Below are positions 48,901-60,900 of a DNA stretch of 64,000 bases, in pieces. Below the pieces are notes generated by a model. That model was given only the letters and a program-made list of their open reading frames with translations, was not told the DNA's origin and did no database searches. The position numbers were made by a program, and so were the translations under genes. The stretch comes from Lineus longissimus (Eukaryota > Nemertea > Pilidiophora > Heteronemertea > Lineidae): the NCBI RefSeq assembly GCF_910592395.1, contig NC_088324.1, positions 7,838,953 through 7,902,952 of the forward strand. The letters run 5' to 3'. The first letter of the stretch is position 1; the number at the start of each line of letters is the position of its first letter.

Positions 48901-51900
48901 ATCCAAACTTATCTTTCCACATCTGTCCTCATACTTATCATTGGATTCACAATTTTTTCCCCTTTAGTGGCGCCCCGCAGTGGTGTACCTTTCTACAGTG
49001 TTGGAATCGACATCCATGCCAATGGAACGCTGCCGTGTGGCATCACAGGCGACCCACCACCGCAGATTCTCTGGACGCATAATAATAACAAACCGGTCGA
49101 GGACGACCGGTTTACTCAACTACCGGATGGAAGCCTGTTCGTGCAAAGTAAGTCAAAGCTGTAAACGACGAAGTAATCCGGCTGTCCTCATTTCTAAGAT
49201 TGCATCTTTGGTGTAACTCTTGATGGTGTAACTCTTCACCATGAATTTTGCTGTTTACAGAATTCTGTAAAGTAGAACCCCTCTATTAAGGACACCCTCG
49301 GGACTGACAAGTGCTCCTCCTTAATAGAGAGGTGTCCTGATTAGAGAGATCAAATTGAATGGAAACAACCAATTTGGGACCAAAACTAGTGCCCTTAATA
49401 GAGAGGTTGTCCTTAATAGAGAGGTGTCCACTAAGAGAGGTTCTACTGTATTTTAACTGTGTCTCCTTTTCCAGAGGCCCTTCTGAAGGATGAGGGTCTG
49501 TACATCTGTAAGGCCAGGAACGAACTCGGTGAGAAACAGGTCACCGCGCAGCTCTCCATAACTGGCATAGGTAAGTTCAGACAGATCTTACATACATTTA
49601 ATCCTTTTGCAGCAGGTGACGTGCATTACAAGTCATGTGCATGGTTCCACATTGTGCTTGCGACGTGCAGTGTGCGTTATGTCCATCTCGAACATTAATT
49701 CACCAGCACTTTGTTGCACCATCGCTTGACACGCCAAACGCTGTCGAATATAGTTAGTTTCATGCTAATAACATAGGGGGCGACACTTCATTATTGGTAT
49801 CAATTGTCAGCACAAGGTGGCGCTTACCAAAATATGGCTGCCGCAGCGAAGGGGTTATAGGGAATGACGTTTGTAATTATGGTGGTCCAGGGTTCGGTGT
49901 AAATCTTTTTATACGCTAAAATCGAAATTGTTTGAATTTTTATCCAGTTGTGCCAAAGATTACGGCCTACACCAACACCATCGATATTCCGATCGGCCAC
50001 GAGGTCCACCTCTCCTGCACCGTAACCGAGGGCAATCCGCAGCCGACGCTCATGTGGATAAAGAATCAAGACGTCTTGAAAGATGGCGCTACTTATGATA
50101 TCGATGACTTTGGTAACTTGCGGATACAGAAGGTGCAGCCGGAGGATGCTGGGGACTACACATGTTTGGCAAGTAACGTTGGCGGGAATGCAACGCATAC
50201 GATGAGAGTCAGCGTCCAGGGTATGTGTAGTTTGTAATCAGTTCTAGGTGGTGACAGCATCCAATACTTGACTTGCCAAACTCAGAAATGCAGCGCCACT
50301 CGCGGACAAAGATAGAACAACTCGACATTTTTTTCACTGGTTTTCGCTGCGCATGCGTACCAGCCGCCATTATTAGTTTCCGGATGGCTGGGCTGCGCAT
50401 GCGTACCAGTCGCCATTATTAGTTTCCGGATGGCTGGTACGCATGCGCAGCGAAAACCGGTGAAAAAAATGTCGAGTTGTTCTATCTTTGTCCGCGAGTG
50501 GCGCTGCATTTCTGAGTTTGGCAAGTCAAGTTTTACGGGTTGACCATAGGTACCGCCATTTTGCTAGACCTCAAAATCCTAAAGCGATTAGAACGCTTTC
50601 CAAATGAATTGAATGCTCAATTAAAACCCCGGAGGCTGTTCTCTGGAAAACAAAGAACAGACTTCCGCCCTTGAAACGAGCATTCGCTACGTTTTGAAGG
50701 TGTTCGAATTGCTTTAGGATTTGGAGGTCTAGCCAAAATGGCGTTACCTATGGTCAACCCTTCCATGTGATGGTGATAACATCTGATTCAAGACTCAGGA
50801 TAAGGTGTAGCTAAATCCATACTAGAAATGTGACTCGCTCTACCAAAACTAGGCGCTTGTCGCATCTGAACTCGACAGGTTGATACGGCTTGTTGTTCAT
50901 TTCCCTATTGTAGACCTTTTGTGACTGATTTGGTCACATTTCACAAAAGGTCTACAATAGGGAAATGAACAACAAGTCCGTATCAACCTGTCAAGTTCAG
51001 ATGCGACAAGCGCCTAGTTTTGGTAGAGCGGGTCACAAATGTCCAATTCAGAATCAAAATCTGTGTTCTCGGTGGAGAGGGTGTCCTTCTGCTTGAACAT
51101 ATTGAGTTGAGAACTGAGCGTCAACGAGGCCATTACTTGCTCTATAAATAATATTGGACGATAGTAATGTAAGCAGGAGGAAACCGGAGACCCGGAGGAA
51201 CCTATGCTGTCGAAGAGAGTTGCCCTCTCTATCACATGAGTGTACCGGGACTGACCAGGAATCAAACCCGGGACCTCAGAGGTGAGAGGCACTGATGTTT
51301 CCACTGGGCCACTCCGACAGCCCTTCTGCTAGGGGTGCTCTATAACAGAGACTCATTATATAAGTCTCTTGTCGCTTTCAGTGCCGCCATCTATCGAGGG
51401 ACACGACGCCAACGGAGACTACATCGTCATCCAAGGCAACCCCATCACCCTGCCGTGCAAGGTCACCGGCGACCCCCGGCCGCTGCTCCAGTGGACCAAG
51501 GATGGCAACAGAATACCTGTGACGGACCCCCACTACCTCATTGGCGAGGACGGCAGTTTGAATATCTTCAGCGCCGACCCGCAGGATACAGCCATGTATG
51601 CCTGTACCGCTCTCAACGTGGCCGGAATTACGACCAAATCGATGACTCTAATTGTTCATGGTGAGTGTCTTGCCGACATTATGATAATACATGTATAGGC
51701 AATTATATTCATCTTACTACTTTCGTCGCTCTTAGGTACCCCACAAATCTATTTGCTGAAACCTGCGATAATTATTGCAGCAGTGAGCTCATTGCGAGTA
51801 AATCCAGTTTTCACTAAGTTTGATGGTTGAGTTTAATACGATTCTTTATTTAAAGGGACACTATAGGCAGCTGCTAGGTAGGCAAGATAAAGTTACATAA

Positions 51901-54900
51901 TGTCTTCAATAGGGGTCTCTCACATCTCACAGTACGTCAAAACTATTGACGCCTGTACAATGAATGTGTCCAGTGCTGAATCTAACATGACCCAGTGCCC
52001 TCACTTTGCATATTAGTCAATGGCCTACTTCATCCCGCTGCTCCTGTCTATAGTCCCCCTTTAACTTACATACATGTATTAAATCACAGTGTTATAACCT
52101 TCCCAAGGCTGAATAGCTCAAAGTGGCAAGAATATACAGATGTAATTGTAACACACACTATTTTCGGTCTTAATCACAGCTCACACAGATCACCTGCAAA
52201 TTTTACCATCTGACACTCTCCTTCTTTGCATATGTACTAAATGATCAGCCCATGAATTGGTCTGCTCAAAAGTGCCGAGGAGGAAAGCAAGCGATAAGTT
52301 TTGGACAGGCACACAAGTGATTTTAATCGCGTTCTATTTCAGTTCGTCCGACAATAATCCGCGACCAAGATGAATACATCGTTGTGATCGAGTCTCCCCT
52401 CATCGTCCCGTGCATCGTCAACAGCGTGCCGATTGCCGCCATTACGTGGAAAAAAGATGGCGTCGTTATTCGGCCCGGTGACGAGCATCGTACCATTCTG
52501 CCCGATAACTCGTTAGAGATTGAGAGCGCTGAAATCGGAGATGTCGGACTCTACGAATGTTTTGCATCAAATGTGGCCGGTAATGCGAGCAAGGTTGTCT
52601 CAGTCGGTGTCCAAGGTAGGCGTATTCAAATTCTCGTGTTTGTCATATTCCGTTGAACCCATCGCTGAATACTTTGTAAAAAGGTGAATTTCATAAATGG
52701 GCCAGTAACACATGACAAAATATGTCTTCTAGATCATATTCCCTGGGAGTCACTCAACCGATCTGGGTATACATATCTGTGTCCTTGTTTCGGCTGGAAT
52801 AGGGTGCTGATTATCGTCAACTTGGCAGCCAAAAAGCTCCCATTCAGAAGATCTTTTGCTGCCAAAGCAGACAGAATTGCTAAACCGACCTACTGCTGCA
52901 TTACTGTTTGCTTCAAACATATCTTTGGCGCCCACAAGAAGCTAAGAGCGGACTAACTTGCAGTTGAACACTGTCGCCAGGCAGATTACAGTAGAACCTC
53001 TCTTAGTGGACACCTCTCTATTAAGGACAACCTCTCTATTAAGGACACTAGTTTTGGTCCCAAATTGGTTGTTTCCATTCAATTTGACCTCTCTAATCAG
53101 GACACCACTCTATTAAGGACAGCACTTGTCATTCCAGAGGGGGTCCTTAATAGAGAGGTTCTACTGTAAATTCAACACAACACACGCAAAAGCCCTAAAA
53201 TCCAGATCTCGCCTCACTTTTTGAATTTCGAATGATAAACCTGCCTTTAAGAAACATCTCGTTTACTTTAGTCCCTCCGAGAATTAACAGTACCGGCACT
53301 ACGGATCAGAAGATTGTGGTCGGTGGGAAGCCCGTTATTCTAGAATGTTTCGTCGCTGGCGATCCTCCGCCAAAGATACGATGGCAGAAGAACCGAGTCG
53401 ACATCAACCCGTTCGATCCCAACAACATCGACTTCATCCTGCAGGATAACGGCGGCTTGTACATCCATCGCGCCACACCAGCACACACTGCCACCTATAC
53501 TTGTATTGCGGAGAATCCTGCTGGCCTCGCCACGAGAGATATCAAATTGATTATTCATGGTGTGTAGATTTTTTCAATTTGTGAAGAAGTTATCCCTATC
53601 GGGAAAGTTCTATATTGTTTTTAGCTCGAAATCTTAAAAGGCAGGGCAGGAATAGGCACAGCTTTAAAAATGCAGGGTGCAGTCCCTACCTCAGACGGAA
53701 AATGCATTGGCGACTCGTGAAAAAGGCCTGAGATCTCTGGGGTGTGTGAGCCTGCGGGTATGTAGGCCAAAGCCGGTTGTCCCATCATACGGTTACCGGG
53801 CTTTCTCTTTCGCTGCCCCACGACTCTGGAATGCTCTACCCGAGTGACTGGGATCGTGACCAGAACTCTTCAAGGTTCTTCTGAAGACCCACCTCTTTCG
53901 GGAGGCCTTTGGTTGAGTTTTTCATTGTTCAGATAATATTCTGGATAGTATCATTTTTATATTAGTCTGCCGATCTTCTCTTGTGGACTTCTGAACTTGT
54001 GGCGTTATTTCCATCGTCTCCATAGCATGTTCCCTGGTACGACTAATGGGAACTTCCAATAAGCCAAAGAAAAATTCATTTTGTGTGTGTCGTGCGTCAC
54101 AACATTTTCTTTGATTTGCAGAAAAGCCTCGAATTCCCAACACTCTACAGAACAACACTAGCATTATCGAAGACAAGAAGGCCCACCTGCCGTGTCCGGC
54201 ATCCGGTGTGCCTCCTCCTACCATCTCCTGGTTCAAGGACGGCAAGCCGCTAATACCGGATAAGGAGGTGAAGATGTTGGGCGATGGCACGCTGGAGTTC
54301 TCATCCGCCAAGGCGAAGGATGCAGGCGTCTATGTGTGCGTGGCGACTAATATCGCAGGCCAGACGCGTTACGTGATTGAGTTTAAAGTCTTTGGTGAGG
54401 ACGAGTTTTTTAGGCTGATCCTGATGGACTATTGGTTAAGGCGTCTGTCAAACGAGGTCAAATTTTGGCATTACCACACAATATAAAGTTGTGAATTTAT
54501 CACGACAGTGTTGACTATGATTGGTTTGAGATGATTGAATGAATGAATGAATAAAATCAACATTTATACCGCAAAATCAATGATTGCGCTAGTGCGGTTT
54601 AAAACCAGTGTCTGAACAGATGTGTTTTTAACCTCCACCTGAAAATGGCAACAGTCTTGACAAAAGTTAAGGCGTGGATGTCCATGTTAAAGTTTTAGTT
54701 TAGAAGTTTAGAAGTTCTTGTTTCTTTCAGTACCACCAAAGTTCAACGACTCCGTCGACGGCGTCGACCCCAGGATTCCAGAACGGCCGACGGTCATCGT
54801 CAACAATACGATCACGATGTCATGTCCTGTCAGTGCCATCCCACCGCCGCAGATCACCTGGTTCAAAGATGGCCGCCCGGTTAATTACGTCACGAATGAA

Positions 54901-57900
54901 CTCGTCAGGATAACGCCGGATGGACGTAATATTACGATTCCTCGAGCTCAGCTGACGGACGCGGGGCGATTTACATGTATTGCTAGGAATATTGCTGGAG
55001 AGACGGAGAAAAACTTTGACTTGGAAGTTCTGAGTAAGTTCTTCTAGATATTTTAGATCTTATCCTCGGCATCAAAGATTTGACAAATCAGGAACACATA
55101 GTTTTGAGTATCTGTGGCACAGTTTAAAACTATGATAGTACAGTAGACCTCCTTTAGCGGACACCTCTCTAAGCAGGACACCCCTCTTTTAAGGACAGCA
55201 AGAATATACAGATGTATAAATTTTGAAATTAAAAAAAAACACACCACATTTGATATTGATCCCAGCTCACATTTTCGAGACGCACACTAGACAGTCAGTC
55301 CGTTTTCCATAACGAAGTCGGCTGTCCCCGAGAGTTCCACCACAGAGCCCCAGAGCTTTGTGGTCAGGGTGGTGTCCTTTGGCCAGTATTCCTCTCTATT
55401 CTTCATCAGGGAGCAGGTCTGAAGCCACAGAGCCCCAGAGCTTTGTGGTCAGGGTGGTGTCCTTTGGCCAGCATTCCTCTCTATTCTTCATCAGGGAGCA
55501 GGTCTGAAGCCACAGAGCCCCAGAGCTTTGTGGTCAGGGTGGTGTCCTTTGGCCAGTATTCCTCTCTATTCTTCGTAAGGGAGCAGGTCTGAAGCCACTG
55601 AGCCCCAGAGCTTTGTAGTCAGGGTGGTGTCCTTTGGCCAGTATTCCTCTCTATTCTTCATCAGGGAGCAGGTCTGAAGCCACTGAGCCCCAGAGCTTTG
55701 TGGTCAGGGTGGTGTCCTTTGGCGAGCATTCCTCTCTATTCTTCATCAGGGAGCAGGTCTGAAGCCACAGAGCCTCAGAGCTTTGTGGTCAGGGTGGTGT
55801 CCTTTGGCCAGCATTCCTCTCTATTCTTCATAAGGGAGCAGGTCTGAAGCCACAGAGCCCCAGAGCTTTGTGGTCAGGGTGGTGTCCTTTGGCCAGGATT
55901 CCTCTCTATTCTTCATAAGGGAGCAAGTCTGAAGCCACAGAGCCCCAGAGCTTTGTGGTCAGGGTTGTGTCCTTTGGCCAGCATTCCTCTCTATTCTTCA
56001 TCAGGGAGCAGGTCTGAAGCCACAGAGCCCCAGAGCTTTGTGGTCAGGGTGGTGTCCTATGGCAAGTATTCCTCTCAATTCTTCATCAGGGAGCAGGTCT
56101 GAAGCTCATGAGATGCACTCAGGTCTCCAGCTCCTTGGCAGTGACCTGTGCATTGATGGTTGATCGTTACCTGGTGCTTTCCGGCTAGCTGGGTGATGAT
56201 GTCAATGATAGCACGATGTCTTTCTCGTATTCAGATATTACATACAAGAAAGACATACGTTTCTTCTTACGTTACGTCATTACTTACATACATTACTCAA
56301 ATCTAATCTCGCATTCACGCATAGTACCAACTCCCCTTCATTTCAGTTCCGCCAAGAATTGACGATAACAACCGCCTCGACACTTTCACCGTCATCGTCA
56401 AGCGACCAATCGTCTTAGACTGCCGCGTCCGGGGAAAACCCCCGCCGAAGATCACGTGGATAAGAGATGGCGTCCGCATCGACCTCCTTGACCCCAACGT
56501 CCGAATCTTTTCCCAAGGTCGTAGAATCGAGATCATCGAATCTGAGGTCACGCACACCGGATTTTACACCTGCCTCGCGGAAAGCGTCGCGGGTACATCC
56601 GGCAAGAACTACTCAGTTGACGTTTTAGTCCCGCCGAACATCCGAGATTCGACGGGCGTGAAAAGGCCGTCCGTTATCTCGAATGATTCTATCGAGTTGG
56701 ATTGTACGGTTTTCGGCGTACCACTACCGGAAGTGAAGTGGTATCGAGATTCTCTGCCGTTAAATACGAGTGACCCAAGGATTGAAATTTTGGAAAACGG
56801 CTACAAATTGAAGGTGTCATTTGCCAAGGTGCGGGATTCGGCAAGATATAGCTGTCGGGCGGTGAATGTCGCAGGACAGTCGGAGAAATATTTCGACTTG
56901 AACATTTTGGGCAAGTACTTATTCCTAAATTTAATGTAATTAGGTCATTATTCCATCAGGACAAAAGCTTATGAGATACAAGTGAGGTAATCTTTCTGTG
57001 CAAAAAATAGCTGCTGAGATATGAGCTGTGTGTTATCAGTAAAAGGACTTTGAATTGACTGATATACATTCTTGGTAGTTGGCCTCTATATATTTCATCC
57101 CTGATTTTCTTTGATATGAAAATTGAATAGGTGGCAAACTGACCTCAGGTTTGTTTAATACATCAGTCATGTGACATGCTGACCTGAAGCCTCAACGATT
57201 TTGAAATATATTCATATTATAATGAGTTATTTCTTTTTCTTTTCAGTTCCTCCAAAGATTACTCGTAATGGCCTTGACCTCAACCCAAGTGTCATCGTTG
57301 ACAGATCTGTTGTCATCAGTTGCCCGGCAACCGGCGTACCGCCACCGGACATCATCTGGTATCGCGACAACCAGCTTCTCAACGTCCGATCGCATCCTAA
57401 CCTGTCGCTATTGGCCGGAGGACGCCAACTCAGGATCGTCAATTCTAAAGTTTCTGACGCGGCTATATTCACTTGTAAAGTTGTAAATAAAGCTGGCGAA
57501 GACGCGTTAGATTTTGATTTACAAGTTTATGGTAAGTGGGTTTTTGAGACATTTGGGTAGTTCATTTGTATTAAGTGGGTTTTGGTAGTTTATTATCAAA
57601 GGGTTTTCAAGGTATGAGGTGTGCGGTTCAAGACATTTGAGTAATTTATAGTAAGTGGGTTTTTGAGACATTTGGGTAATTTATTTGTACTAGCATTGTA
57701 CCCGTGGCGCAGGCAGGTTCAAATGGGCTATACCTTGAATAGATTGAATTGCAATGAAAATATAATGCAATATCAAAGGAGCAATATCGAAGAGACAAAT
57801 TGAACCAACCATTTGTCCACAGACTCGGACCCTGTGGCGTGCTGTATGCGTGCATATAAAAGTAAATCAATTGGTCCGAATGAGATGATGAGGCAATGTG

Positions 57901-60900
57901 AATATACCTCGTTCCTTAGTCAGCAATATGCCCCTTTTTATACGGAGATGAAGGAGAACCCAGATAGGCCTTCACATGTCGGCCTCCAAATGGCTCGGAC
58001 CAATTGCACTATCACTACTAAAACTTTAAAATGCGTGCTCCTCCTACATGTAGCATGATCTCGGGCAAGGCACTTAGTCGACAGGCAAGCTAGAAGTTCA
58101 GCACCGTGAGCAGGTCCTTGATAAGGCCATGCCAAATTCAGAGTGCCTCTTCAGATACATCAAGTTTTGATAGCTGTGGTGAGCACATAAACATACCATT
58201 GTAACCTTAATTTGAAAATCCCTTCATAATCAAGGGCTAGCTCTGGCTAATACAGTACCAATATACGATAGACCATCAATTTGACCCCAGCTTCTTACTG
58301 CGGGAAAACCCAAGTCCAGCAACCAAAAGTATCAAAATACATTTTTGTTTACATTTGAACTGCACACATGTGTTTGTTTACAATTTCTTTCCCGCGAAAT
58401 CTCGAAGATCAGGTGACCTACAATCGTGGATTGAAAATAACATTAACCTTGGTTCAGCAGGTCAACACGTGTACAGGCTGTTCCAATCATCCCCCTACAG
58501 CCAGCCGTTCAACAGGTAGTGTTAGTCACCCCACAGGGAGTGCAGGTGATTCATTAATCCCCTGCATAACTGAACAGCAATGGCTTGGCTTCCGTGAGTG
58601 ATAAGGAGAATTGACCGTGTCCGATTAAAAATCCCTCATTACTGCTCCGCTGAAGTAAATTTCCGAAAATAAACATGACGTTGCATCAGGATAACATATC
58701 ACCTGCAAACGTGCAAAATTTCGAGACGAAACACGACCCCCAAATGGCACTTTAGTGAGCCGCCTTATAGTATTATGATATAGATCAAATGGGTTTTGGT
58801 AGTTTATTATCAAAGGGTTTTCAAGGTATGAGGTGTGCAGTTCAAGACATTTGAGTAATTTATAGTAAGTTGGTTTTTGAGACATTTCGGTAGTTCATTT
58901 GTATTAAATGGGTTTTGGTAGTTTATTATCAAAGGGTTTTCAAGGTATGAGGTGTGCGGTTCAAGTCATTTAAGTAATTTATAGTAAATGGGTTTTTGAG
59001 ACATTTGGGTAGTTTATAGTATGTGTTTTTTGCAACATTGTGGTAGTTAGAAGTAAGTGGGTTTTGAAGCAATTTGGGTTGTTTATGATCAATGTGTTTT
59101 CGGGTAGTTTGCGGTATGTGGGTTGCAAGACATTATGGTAGTATGCAGTAACTGGGTTTTCGAAGGATTTAAGTAGTTTATGATCTATGGGTTTTCAAGG
59201 TAATTAGGTAGTTTATGATCTATGGGTTTTCAAGGTCATTAGGTAGTTTATGATCTGTGGGTTTTCAAGGTATTTAGGTAGTTTATGATCTAGGGGTTTT
59301 CATGGTAATTAGGTAGTTTATGATCTAGGGGTTTTCAAGGTAATTAGGTAGTTTATGATCTAGGGGTTTTCAAGGTAATTAGGTAGTTTATGATCTAGGG
59401 GTTTTCAAGGTAATTAGGTAGTTTATGATCTATGGGTTTTCAAGGTCATTAGGTAGTTTATGATCTATGGGTTTTCAAGGTCATTAGGTAGTTTATGATC
59501 TGTGGGTTTTCAAGGTATTTAGGTAGTTTATGATCTAGGGGTTTTCATGGTAATTAGGTAGTTTATGATCTAGGGGTTTTCATGGTAATTAGGTAGTTTA
59601 TGATCTAGGGGTTTTCAAGGTAATTACATGTAGATAGTTTACGTGAGTGGTTTTTGCAGCAATAAAAGTCGCTCGTTGGTGTAATGCTCTACCTCTGATA
59701 ACATATTGGATCTTCTTTTGAAGTTCCACCTCGCATCGATGTCAGCCAGATCAGCCTACTCGATATGGAGGTCATTGTCAACCGCTCCGTCATAATCCAG
59801 TGTCCGGCAACCGGAATCCCCGCACCGGAAATCAGTTGGTTCCACGACGGCCGCGAAATCGACCCAAAGGTCCAGCAACATTTCAAATTAAAACGAGGCG
59901 GCCGGGAATTGATGATCAATAATGTGCAGGTTGACGATAGTGGGCGCTACGTCTGCAGGGCAACGAATCCGGCCGGAACGGCTGAGCAGATGTATCATTT
60001 GAATGTGTTAGGTAAGAAACTTGTGTGATTTTTTAGCTCACGTGGGTGAGCTCTTGTCAACACGTTTTGTCCTGCACCCGGTGTCCAATAACGGCCTCAC
60101 CTGGTGCCGTCAACGATGGTGGCACGTTTGCTCATTATTGCGTCTAGAAAGTTGAAACTTGGTGTGTGGATTTCTCATGAGAATATTATTTTGACAGTAG
60201 TTAGGAACACACATCTTCCATCCCTGTCTTTTCTTGCCCCAAGGCCATTCACTTTTTGCATTTGGGGCAGCAGTTTTGTCTTTGTGTCCGAAAAATCACT
60301 GTTGTCTGAAGCTTGACATTAGAACAGAGTACATGAGTGTGTGACCAGCTTTAAATAGTACAGGCCAACACCGGCCACTTGCTATATAGAATCTCTCTGT
60401 TAAGGACACCCTGTTGGTACTGACAAGTACTTTCATATTGGGCAGTGTCCTGATTAGAGAGGTCGAATTGCATGGAAACAATCGATTTGTTACCAAAACC
60501 ATTGTCCTTATTAGAGAGGGTGTCCTTATTAGAGAGGTGTCACCTAAGAGAGGTTCCATTGTGTTTTGATGCTGGAAACCTGATAGACCAAAACTACTGT
60601 CCTTATTAGAGAGGTTGTCCTTATTAGAGAGGTGTCCTTATTAGTGAGGGTGTCCTTATTAGAGAGGTTGTCCTTATTAGAGAGGTGTCCACTAAGAGAG
60701 GTTCCACTGTATTTTGCTGCTGCAAACCCAGTTTCAATTTCATCTCTTGTTTCAGTTCCCCCACGCATCGACGACACCAACCTCGACCGCTCGCCACAAA
60801 TCGTTGTGAACCGTTCCATCACTCTCCAATGTCCGGCGTACGGCACCCCACCGCCAGATATCACGTGGCTAAGGAACGGAATCCCATTACTGGCATCCGG

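Noticed and set aside
51230-51325. Leu/Ser-type tRNA gene on the minus strand
   Set aside because: tRNA-like head only; no full acceptor stem, fits a SINE.
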